From NCBI RefSeq assembly GCF_037038585.1, contig NC_092522.1:125346661-125410660 (forward strand): a stretch of DNA of 64,000 nt. Direction: 5' to 3'. Below the pieces are notes generated by a model that was given only the letters and a program-made list of their open reading frames with translations, had not been told where the DNA came from and made no database searches. The translations under genes were made by a program, and so were the position numbers. Positions 10,801 through 22,000 of this stretch are shown here, in pieces. The DNA comes from Patagioenas fasciata. Lineage: Eukaryota; Chordata; Aves; Columbiformes; Columbidae. Each line of letters starts with the position of its first letter. Position 1 is the first letter of the stretch.

Positions 10801-11520
10801 CACCCACAGCGCCCCCTGCGGGCGGGCGGCGGCGGCCTCCGCACCGCCGCGACCCCGGGACCCCCCTGGGACCCTCCTGGGGTCTGCCCGGGGCCTCCCG
10901 GAGCCCCAGAGTCTGCTGGGGCATTTGGGACTGCCCCTGTCGGCCGGGGATCCGCAGAGGCCCTGTGGCACAGTCGAGAGACCCCAGGGGCTCCCAGGAT
11001 CCCCCGGCATGCCCAGCACTCCCTGGGGTGTGGGGACCAGCACAGCCCAGGGCCCCTCAGGAGCCCCTGCACCCCACCCCGTGCTTCCCCTGCGCCCATC
11101 TGCACCCCACAGACCCCCAAAACCCACCTGCACCCCATCCCCACCCTGCAGACCCCCTCCACCCATGTGTGTGGTTGCGTGTGTGCAACTCTGCAGTACA
11201 TGTGTGCACACGTGTGACCTGCACGGGTGCTGGTGGCTGTGCAGCCGTGTGGTGGCAGGGCCAGTTCCATGTCTCCATGTGTGCCACTGCGTCCCTGTGT
11301 CCCCACACCCATGTGTCCCCACATAATGCCTGTGGATGCTTCCAGCAGCCTCCTGCTCCCTCCTTGTCCCCAGTGCCGCAGCCATGAGGTCCCAGCCTGG
11401 ACGTGGGACGGTGCCAGATCCCGGCAGGGTTGGGGTGCAGGTGCAGGAGGTGGCGACGACGCAGAATCCACTGTGTGCCCTACCCCAACCCAGCCCCCCC
11501 AGCCCCCCAAAGCAGACGCC
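10801..11520. other. Intergenic, DPYSL5 3' end to MAPRE3 promoter
   Basis: About 700 bases of CA/CCC-rich DNA. From about 11160 to 11330 it becomes rich in alternating GTGTGC/CACACA. No gene seen. Confidence 0.6.
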
Positions 11521-13018
11521 GAGGCCGGGCGCTGTGAGAACTGTCTTTAATGAGCAAACAGAAACGTACTGCAGGTTCCTAAAACGGCCAATATGCAACT
11601 ACCCGGGAGCGGGCAGGACCCCCGGCCCGGGGCTGCGCCCACCCGGCCCCCCCGCACACCTACAGGGACCATCTAGGGGAAAAGTGCACAAGGAACAACT
11701 CACATCTGACACCACCCCGGGGACAGCTGGGGAGGGGGAGCGGGGCCGGGGCGCCCGCCGGATAGCACCAGTGCATGGCCCGGGGGTACGGGGACCCTGC
11801 TCCACCGGGGCCACATGCACCGGGACCCACAACCCACCGGCCCCACCACCCATGCTTGGGAGCAGCACCAGCCCTGGCACCCCCGGGGTCCACGGCAGCC
11901 CCCGGCACGACGTGCAACAGGGAACAGGGCACCGTCGTGCACGGAGGGATGGGGACGTGTGCGCTGACACCTGCTGAGGGGCTCCCGTGTGCACTGCGAA
12001 CATCTTGCTGAGCCCATGCGCCGTGTGACACGCGTGTGCGTGCACATGCAGCGGTGAGGGGCCTGCCGGCACTTTGCACGGAGGGATGCACATGTGTGTG
12101 CACGCGTGTGCTGATAAGAGTGTTGCACATGTGTGTGCGTGCATGTGCCAACACTTTGGAGAGAGAGATGCATGTGTGTGCACACGTGTGCTGGCACTTT
12201 GCACAGGGGGATGCATGTGTGTGCACACGTGTGCTGGCACTTTGCACGGAGGGTTGCACATGTGTGTGCACACGTGCGCTGATACTTTGCACAGAGGGTT
12301 GCACATGTGTGTGCACGCGTGTGCCAGCACTTTGCACAGAGGGATGCACGTTTGTGCTGGCGCTTTGCACGGAGGGTTGCACATGTGTGTGCACATGTGT
12401 GCCAAGACTTTGCACAGAGCATTGCACATGTGTGTGCATGCATGTGCCGGCACTTTGCACAGAGGGTTGCACGTGTGTGTGCACACATGGCAGCTGCTGG
12501 CACCGCACTGGTGCGGGTGTGTAGTGTGTAGGTGCCGTGACGCCGCTCACTGCCGGGGTGTGGGACGGGCTCACACGTCCCGCGTGGGGCTGGGGCCAGG
12601 GTGGGTGAAGGGGTGGGGGCCAGCGGGGGTGCAGGGATGGGGGGGCAGCCCGGGGGTGGGAAGGGCAGAAGGGGGTGGGGGTCCCTGCTTCTCCCCTAAC
12701 GCTAGTGACACAAACCACTTCAGAGTATTTCCACGTGATGCACAAACAAGTCAAAAATTCACTGATCCAAACCCAACGTGCAAACAGAAAAGGGCCAGGG
12801 CAGGCCCCCCCCGGCTGCCCCGTCCCCTCCCGCCGGCCAGGCCGCGGTCCCGGCCCCCCGCTCGTGGCTGCCGCCGGACGCTGCCGGCACGGCCCCGCGG
12901 GCAGGCCGGGGATGGGCAGGGCCCCCCGGCGCCAGGGGAGCCCCCCCAGAGCCGGGGTCCCGGGGGGAGCAGCGTGGGGCCAGCGCCTGGTCCTCAGTTG
13001 GGAGACAGGTCCCCAGCT
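11521..13018 (-). other. DPYSL5: DPYSL5 3'UTR
   Basis: Runs from the DPYSL5 stop codon to a minus-strand ATTAAA (TTTAAT on plus) at 11546-11551. It contains a GT-rich minisatellite at about 12000-12500 and an AT-richer, probably conserved stretch at about 12700-12790. The end point is inferred from the signal; no transcript evidence is available here. Confidence 0.65.
12000..12500. repeat. GT-rich minisatellite in DPYSL5 3'UTR, unit about 40-45 bp
   Basis: Units of the form GCACATGTGTGTGCACACG, TGTGCTGGCACTTTGCAC and AGAGGG repeat about ten times. The alternating purine-pyrimidine tracts can adopt Z-DNA, and ACATGTGTGTGCACACGT is partly self-complementary. Confidence 0.9.
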
Positions 13019-16000
13019 CTACCAAATGCCGCTCGACCGGCCTCCGGGGGGAGCGAGAATCCGGGCCGAAGCTCGCTTTGGAACGTGGTCATCGATCTGA
13101 GAACCTGCCGGACAGACGGACGGACGGGAGTCAGGGCCACTGGTGCTGGGGCAAGAGCCCAACGGGCACCCCGGTAACCCCAGCCCTGCGACCGGCACCA
13201 AAGGGACAACAGGTCCTCCATGTCCCCCGGCACCCCCAGCCCTGCCACCACCACCACAGGGACAGCAGGTCCTCCATGTCCCTCGGTACCCCCAGCCCTG
13301 CCACTGGCACCACAGGGACAACAGGTCCTCCATGTCCCCCGGCACCCCCAGCCCTGCCACCGGCACCACAGGGACAGCAGGTCCTCCATGTCCCCCGGCA
13401 CCCCCAGCCCTGTCACCAGCACCACAGGGACAGCAGGTCCTCCATGTCCCCCGGCACCCCCAGCCCTGCCACCGCCACCACAGGGACAGCAGGTCCTCCA
13501 TGTCCCCCGGCACCCCCAGTCCTGCCGTCAGCACTGTGGGGACAGCGGGTGCTCTGTGTCCCCCTGGCACCCCCAGCCCTGCCACTGGGCACCACAGGCC
13601 AGTGGGTGCTCCGTGTCACAGTATCACAGAATGTCCTGAGCTGGAAGGCACCCACAGCACCATCGACTCCAACTGCTGTCCCTGCACAGGACACCCCACA
13701 GGTCACATCCTGTGTCCCCGCGCTCCCCCACAGCCCCGGCTGTGCCGCACACAGCGGTGAGCACCGGCGCACTGGCCACGCTGGGACGGATGCTCGTGAC
13801 CCCCCAGGCCCCGGCGTCCCATCCAGGGGGTCACATCAGCCCCAGCCCACGGCTGCCAGCCCGGCACAGCCAGCACCAAACCAGCAGCGTGCCGCAGCCG
13901 GGGAGCAGGATGTGGCTCGGTCCTGCTCAGCGCAGGGCGGCGCCGTGGCGGCTGCGGGACGCGATGTCACACGCCAGCCACAGCCGCTGAGGTGCTTCCA
14001 TCCCTCCAGTCCCGCTGCTGGGGACAAAGGGCCAAACAACGCGCACACCAGCTCGGTCCTGACCCAGCTCCCCCCGACAGGCGCAGCCACGCGACCGATG
14101 GTGCACGGAGGGACGGGCGAGGGCTGGAGGGGCCGGGGGTCTGGGGAGGGGGTCGTGCCCTACGCTGCTGTGGGAGCACCGGGGCGCTGCAGCCCCCTGT
14201 CCGGGAGAAGGGGGTGGCACCTCAGGGTGGCGCCTCAGGGTGGCAAGTGCCCGGCTGATGCCAGAGAGCCACCGGGTGTGGGGCTGCCGGTGAGCCCCGG
14301 CGGGGCTGCCGGGACCCCCGCTCTTACCGGACAGGCTGAAGCTGGACTCGTGGAGGTCCCTCATGCCCCCGTGTCGCGTGGCGGGGCGGGTGGGCGTATC
14401 GGCCAGGGGCGTCCCCGTCTCTTTTTTCCCGGCATGCACAACCACGGCCACGTCCCCCAGGTACGGGGTGCGATCCACACCCCGCAGCTTCAAACTCTGC
14501 CGGGAGGGAAAGAAAAAGCAGAGAGAGCATCAGCGGGGGGGGCGGGCACGGGGGTAAGCACGGGGGTGCCCCACGGTGTGAGCAGGGTAGGGGCGCAACT
14601 GCCTTACAGCGGGGTGCAATCAGCCGGGTGCCGGGGGGAGGAAGGAGCAGGGGATGCTGTGGCTGGGGAGGGGGCTGCAGCTGGGGAAGGGAGAGCAACT
14701 GGGGACAAGAGGCAAGGAGCGGGATGCTGGAGGTGGTGGCACAGGGCAGGGGGAGGCGGGCGACCCAGCGGCGCAGCCCCACAATCCCCGTGGTGATGCC
14801 AAATGGACCCATCACAGCAAGGCAGCAGCGAGTGCCCGGCACCACCCGTGCAGGCAGGCGGTGCCCCACGCAGGACCCTGCCCCACGCAGGACCCTGCCC
14901 CACGCAGGACCCTTCCTCACGCCCCCTGGCGCTGTCCCCGGCCACACGTGGCTCCAGCCAGGGACTGGACACCGGCTCCCAGCTCCCCAGGACTTTGCTG
15001 GGACCCCCCAGCCATCCCCCAACCTCACCACATACAGCCCCCCAGCACGTCTCCCACGTCCAGGCAGAGACTGGCGAAAGGCAGGGAGCACGGGGGGTCC
15101 CTGGTGCTGGGGGCTGCCAGAGCTCCCGGCTGTGACGCCGGGACAGCCCCGAGGACCCACGAGGACGGAGGGGGACGGCAGGGGACGGTGGGGTGGTGGC
15201 CGCACCCCCTGCCCGCAGTGGGTCAGAGATGGGGGGCAGGGCCGGCGCTGTGGGGCGGGTCACCAGGACCGACAGGGAGGACGAGAGGGGCTCCTGCAGC
15301 ACCAGCGAGCGCAGGCAAGACCTGTCCCCCGTCCCACGGGACGCGTGCCCCGGGACAGCCCAGCCATGGGTGCGCGTGGGTCACTGAGGGACCGGGGACC
15401 GCCTCGAGGGGCTGCAGAGGGGACACCCCGACCCAGCAAAGGGCACAGGGCCCAGGACAGCGGGGCTCAGGGAGCCCCGATGCTCAGCACACACCTCGCG
15501 CATGTGTCAGGACAACTGCCAGCCCCGGCAACACGCGGGGTGACTGTCCCCAGAGCCTCTGCGCCACCAGCACGCAGGCAAGGGCAGGACCTGAGGGGGC
15601 TCCTCCACCGCACCCCCTCCCGCAGGGACCCCACAGCCAGCAGCGCGGATGTCCCCACTCGCCCCGGCCAGGCACTGCCACTGCCGTCCCCCTGTCCCCA
15701 GAACAAGGCACGCTGTGCTCCCGCCACGCCACGCGCCAGGGTGACACCGACCGTGGCACAGCGTGGCACCAGGCTGGCACAGTGCTGTGTGGCACAGACC
15801 CATCCTCCTGGCACCGGCAGCACCGACCCCCACCACCAGGACCACCACGGCCGCCACCTCCCTCGCCCCACCAGGTAGGCAGGAGCCAGGCACGGCACAG
15901 TCCTGCTCCACGCCGCGGCTCAGCCCTGCCCCACGCCACGGCACAGCCCTGCCCCACGCCGCGGCACAGCCCTGCCCCACGCCGCGGCTCAGCCCTGCCC

Positions 16001-19000
16001 CACGCCGCGGCACAGCCCTGCCCCACGCCGCGGCACAGCCCTGCCCCACGCCGCGGCTCAGCCCTGCCCCACGCCGCGGCACAGCCCTGCCCCACGCCGC
16101 GGCACAGCCCTGCCCCACGCCGCGGCACAGCCCTACCTTCTCCCGCTGCACCAGCTTCTTGTAGACGGAGTCCGGGAAGGAGCGGAGGGGGCAGAACTTG
16201 CCGGTGCCCTCGGCGCACATGAAGACGCCGTTCTCATAGACCACGCGCCCGCGGCTGATGGTGACCAGGGGCACCCCGTGGCACCGCATGTTCTCGTACA
16301 GGTTGATGTCCCCCCCCTGCACCTGGGTGCTGGCTGAGATGGTCCTGGGTGGGGGGATGGGGCGGTGAGAGGGCGTCCAGTGGCACCGGGAGCCTCCTCC
16401 CTGGCACCCTCCCCACCGGTTGCACCTACTTGGTGGCCTCGGGGTCCCAGACCACGACGTCGGCGTCGGCCCCAGGGATGATCCGGCCCTTGCGGGGGTA
16501 CAGGTTGTGGATCTTGGCGGCGTTGGAGCTGGTCACGGCCACGAAGCGGTTCTCATCCATCTTGCCCCCAACCTGTGCCAGAGTGGGGGTGAGGATGTGC
16601 CAGGCCCCACTGTGCCCCAGCGCTGCCCATCTGCCTCTGCCCCATCCCTCATACCCACCCCAAAACCCCACAACGCCTTGGGGCTGCTGCTGGTGCCGTG
16701 TCCCTTGCTGGGATGCACCGGATTACACTGGGGAGCACCTCACCCCCCCACGCCAGAGGGCAAACCCTCCATGGGATGTCCTGTGGAAAAGGTCCCCTCA
16801 CCCCAAAGCCGGGGCCAGCTCAGCCCACACCGGACCCACCGCTGAGCCCCTGAGAGCCAGGGGGCAGCTCCATCACAGCCCCATCACAACCCTACCCCAG
16901 CCCACCCGGGGTCCCTGGGGCAGGGGTGCGGGTCCCGTACCACGCCGCGCTCCCAGATGATGTTCATGCGGTCCTGCACCCCGCTCACGCCGTGGGGGAT
17001 CTTGGTGAAGTCCTCCTTGCCCATGGCCTTCTGCTTGGTGCTGAAGGGCCGGTGGTCGGAGGCCACGATGTTCAGCGTGTCGCTGCGGGAGGACGGGGCG
17101 ATGCTGCTGACGGCACCGCCAGGGCGGCTCGGCCACAGCCAGCGGGGAGCGCGGTGCTCGGGGAGCTCAGCGCCCAGGGAGAGGGTGCCCAGGGAATGGG
17201 GCACCCATGCAGTAGGGGGAACAGGGTGCCCGGGGAATGGGGCGTCCATGCAGTGGCGTGCCCGGGGAGCTCAGCACCCAGCATCCTGAGTGCTCAGTGA
17301 GTGCTTGGGACATGCAACACCCACAAAGCCAGACCATGAGGGAGAGCAGTGTCTGGGAAGCACCCGGCACCCCAAATGAGAGGTGCCAGGGACACGGGGT
17401 GCTCAGCGGCGAGCCTGAGGAGTGGGGTGCTGGAAGGATGGGGTGTCTGCAGGACGCAGCAGTGGGGAGCGGGGTGCTTGGGGAGCGGGGTGCCTGGGAA
17501 ACGGGGTGTCTGGGGAGCGGGGTGCTGGAAGGATGGGGTGTCTGCAGGACACAGCAGTGGGGAGTAGGGTGCCTGGGGAGTGGGGTGCTGGAAGGACGGG
17601 GTGTCTACAGGACACAGCAGTGGGGAGCAGGGTGCCTGGGGAGTGGGGTGCTGGCACACGTGGTGCTGAGGTGATGGGGCAGCCGGACTGCGCGGCACCC
17701 GGGAGCAGGATGCCCAGACATGCCGGACCGCAGGGGTGCCCAGGGAGCACCGTGCCCTGGGACACAGCAAGCGTGGCAGCTGGGGAGGGGTGCGGGGCAG
17801 CACGGCCCCCCGGGGTGCCTCACTTGGCGAGCAGGCTCATGAGGTAGGCGGAGGTGTTGGTGTCCAGGCGCAGCGGCGGCACGGTGACGTAGGCGGCGGC
17901 GTGGAACCAGTCCTGGTGGTAGTAGTGCAGCCCGGTGAGCGTGGCGTGCGCCGTGGTCGTCTCCGCGTACACCGCCTTCCCTGCCGGGGCGAGGAACACG
18001 CGTGGGGCTGGGGGCGGTGGGGCAGGCGTGCATGGGCAAGCGTGCAAGGGGTGCGTGTGAGCTCAGCCCGTGGCGGTGTCTCTGCAGGCAGCGTGTGCCC
18101 GTGTCTGGGCCTGACGCCGTGTCCACGCGTGTGCTCACACCCGTGTTAGGTGTTTGTGCAAGCGGAGCCACGCGTGTACCTGTGTCCAAGGGCACACCTG
18201 CGCACCCACACCCCTGCTCTGTGCCCATGTGCCTGTTCCTGCCTGTGTCCCTGTCCATGCAAGAGCCCACGTGTCCGCAGCCCCGTGTCATGCACGTCCA
18301 CACCTCTGCATGTGACGTCCCTGCATGTGCCCTTGTCCCTGCCCCTGTGATCCTGTGACCTCCACATACAGAGTGTCAGGGGTTGAAGGGCCCTGTAAAG
18401 CTCATCCAGTGCAATCCCCCTGGAGCAGGAACACCCAGCTGAGGTTCCACAGGAAGGTGTCCAGGCGGGTTTGAATGTCTGCACAGAAGGAGACTCCACA
18501 ACCTCCCTGGGCAGCCTGGGCCAGGCTCTGACACCCTCACCCCCAACAAGTTGCTTCTCCTCTTTCAGTGGAACCTCCTGTGTTCCAGTTTGCACCCATT
18601 GCCCCTTGTCCTGTCACTGGTTGTCACCCAGAAGAGCCTGGCTCCATCCTCCTGACACTGCCCCTTTCCATATTGATCCCCAGGAATGAGTCCCCCCTCA
18701 GTCTCCTCTTCTCCAGCTCCAGAGCCCCAGCTCCCTCAGCCTTTCCCAGCGCCCACATTCACCCAGCGTGTGTCCCGTGGCTGTGTCCGTGTCCACGCAG
18801 GTGCCACGTGCCCACACGTGCCAGTGTGTGCCTGTGTCCCTGTCCACACCCCGTGTCTGTGACCCCACACGGGCTCACGTCTGCGCACTCCTCTGTGGGT
18901 GCATCTGCCCATGTCCCTGCGTGTCCATGCGTGTCCCTGCATCCCACAGGTCCATGTCCAGCCTGGGGGGGGTCACATCCTGCCCTTGGATGGGGCCTCT

Positions 19001-22000
19001 CCCAGGGGTGCCCATCCGACCCCCCTACCTTGCATCTTGGCAGCGGCAATGACGTCCCCCGCGGACATGCTGGAGACGTTCACCAGGTAGACGGGGCAGT
19101 GGGTCTGTGGAGAGGGGGGTCAGTGACACCACCCCTGTGGCGCCCTGGCTCCATGGGGGGTCCCCGCGCCCCTATTGGGGCGCGGGGACCCCCCATGGAG
19201 CCGGGGCGCCCACCCCCAGACTCAGCAACTGGGGACCACTCACCCTGTTGGCAATGGTGATGACGCGGTGCGTGGCCTCAGCCTCCAGCTGCGGAGAGAA
19301 GGGCAGTGAGACACGTGGCACGGCACAGCACCGCGGCTCAGGCACGGTGTGGGGTGGGGCCCGGTGGCACCGATGGGTGTGGGGATGGGTGCATGGGTAG
19401 GGATGTTGGCGCACAGACCGGTGTGCTGGTGGTGGAGGGATGGGTGTGCAAATGGTTGTGCAGATGGCACGCGGATGGGTGCACAGATGGCACAGATGAG
19501 TGCACGGATGGCACGGATGGGTGCACAGATGGGTGCACGGATGGCACGGATGGGTGCACGGATGGGTGCATGGATGGCACGGATGAATGCACGGATGGCA
19601 CGGATGAGTTCACAGACAGGTGCACGGGTGGGTGCACAGGTGGTACAGATGGGTGCACGGATGGCACAGATGAGTGCACGGATGGCACAGACGGGTGCAG
19701 GGATGGGTGCATGGATGGCATGGATGGGTGCAGGGATGGGGGCATGGATGGGGGCATGGATGGGGGCAGGGATGGCACAGACGGGTGCACGGATGGGTGC
19801 ATGGATGGCACGAATGAGTGCACAGATGGCACGGATGAGTGCACAGACAGGTGCACAGATGGTATAGGTGGGTGCATGGATGGCACAGATGAGTGCACGG
19901 ATGGCACAGATGGGTGCATGGATGGCACAGACGGGTGCAGGGATGGGTGCATGGATGGTACAGATGGGTGCACGGATGGCACAGATGGGTGCAGGGATGG
20001 GTGCATGGATGGCACAGATGGGTGCAGGGATGGCACAGACGGGTGCAGGGATGGGTGCATGGATGGCACGGATGGGTGCAGGGATGGGGGCACGGATGGC
20101 ACAGATGGGTGCAGGGATGGCACAGACGGGTGCAGGGATGGCACATTTGAGTGCACGGATGGCACAAAAGGGTGCACCGATGGGGGCATGGATGGCACAG
20201 ATGGGTGCAGGGATGGCACAGATGAGTGCAGGGATGGGTGCACAGACGGGTGCAGGGATGGGTGCACAGACGGGTGCAGGGATGGGTGCAGGGATGGCAC
20301 AGACGGGTGCAGGGATGGGTGCAGGGATGGCACAGATGTGTGCACGGATGGCACAGATGGGTGCACAGGTGGACGCACAAGTGGTGCCAGCCAGAGGATG
20401 CCCTGCAGCATCCCAATCACATCCTGGGCCACCACCTGTGTGGCGACTTGGGGACACCTACAGTCACCTACCTCTTCAGGCCGGCTGATCTCAATGCCCT
20501 CCGGCCCCGTGATGCCCAGGTCCAGCGCCTCTTTCGCTCCCTGGGGACCGGGTGGGTGTCAGGATGGGGGCAACACAGGGGGTCCCATGGGCACCCCCTG
20601 TCCCCAGCGCTCACCTCAGCCACCAGCTCGCCGTTCTCGGCGTGGACGCGGGCGATGGCCCCGATGTCGCGGCAGGCCCTGAAGACCTGGTAGAGCTCGC
20701 TGTCCCGCAGCATGTACAGGTCCTTGTAGGTCATGAACATCTGAAAGGAGTTCACCCCCTTCTCCCGCACCAGCGTCTCCATCTCCGCCTTCACCTGCAC
20801 CAGGACAGGGGGTCAGCGTGGTGGGGGGACAGGGTGGCTTTGGGGTGCGCAGGCACTCACAGGACGTGCTCCCCGCACCAGCAGGCAGGCGTGGGGTGAG
20901 GTGCCCCCTGCCATGGGGCAGGGACCAACACTTCAGCCTTGGGGGGTGTGAGATGCAGGATTTGTGCACGTGCCCCGGGGTGACCTGGGGAGGGACAGAT
21001 GCTGGCAAGGGGGAGCGGGGGGATTTTGCTTGCCATGCCGTGCCATGATCTGGTGCTGGGCTGCACCCCGGGGCACCTGCTTCATCCCCTGCTCTGCCTC
21101 GGGGGGTCTGCCCGGGCCAGGGGGTGCTCAGGGCTGGGGTCTCCTGCAGCACAGCCGGGAGCTGCACAGCTCGAGCGGGGCCAGATCCTGCTGCAGCGGC
21201 TTTGGTGGCAACTGCAGGGGCTGAGCGTGCTGTGGGACGGGGTCTGGGCACCGAGCACCATGGCCACAGGGGCTGTGCTGCAGGACTGTGTCCCCTCACA
21301 CTGGGACCACCGTGCCTGGGCACCCTCGGAGCAGCAGCACCTTCTCCACACTGACGAGGGGCTCAGCCCTGCCAGGACCCCCCGCCCGCTGAGCTGGGAT
21401 CAGGGCAGCTCAAAAGGCAGCCGGGGGGCTCAGCCCACCCCAACAAGCAGCTAATGGGATCAGCGGGACGGGAATTATCCCCGGCCGCAGCAGCTGCTCC
21501 CGGGCACTCGCGGTGCTGGGGTTGGAGCTGTGCTGTGCCAGAGCCGCGCCGTGCCACACTCACCTTGGGTGCCCACCAGGTGATCCCCATGTGCAGGGCG
21601 TAGTCGCAGCAGACCTTGGGGTCGGCCAGGCTGCGGCACTTCTCGTAGGCGTCCAGCAGCGAGGTCTCCTTGTCGGGCAGGACGTGGCCGATGATCATCG
21701 TCGTCCCTCCCACCAGGGCTGCCTGCGGGTGACGGGGACAGTGGCGGTGGGGATGGCGGGATTTGCCCGGCTGGGAATGGCCCCTGGTCCTGCGGTGCTG
21801 CCTGTGCCACGGGACAGCAGTAACCCTGCCACTCGGGGCACGGCAGCGCCCACAGGCAGGTGGGGCCCAGGCTGGGCCCTGTTGCAGGCAGGGATCCCCC
21901 CACATCACCCTGGGGTACACCCGCCCCCTGCAGCGCCCTGGCCCTGCCCGTGGCAGCACATCTGGGCACACATCTGGAGAGCCCTATCCTGCCCTCCCGC

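Noticed and set aside
12778-14796. 672-codon plus-strand open frame
   Set aside because: It runs antisense through DPYSL5 exons, the 57-bp minisatellite and introns; its translation is repeat-derived.
15900-16136. CRISPR-like regular repeat array
   Set aside because: The copies abut with no unique spacers and lie in a vertebrate intron; it is a minisatellite.
18568-18760. Short protein-like frame shared with 39064-39537 and 40541-40927
   Set aside because: The same peptide occurs three times because all three are translations of one CR1 3' segment, which is noncoding in this orientation.
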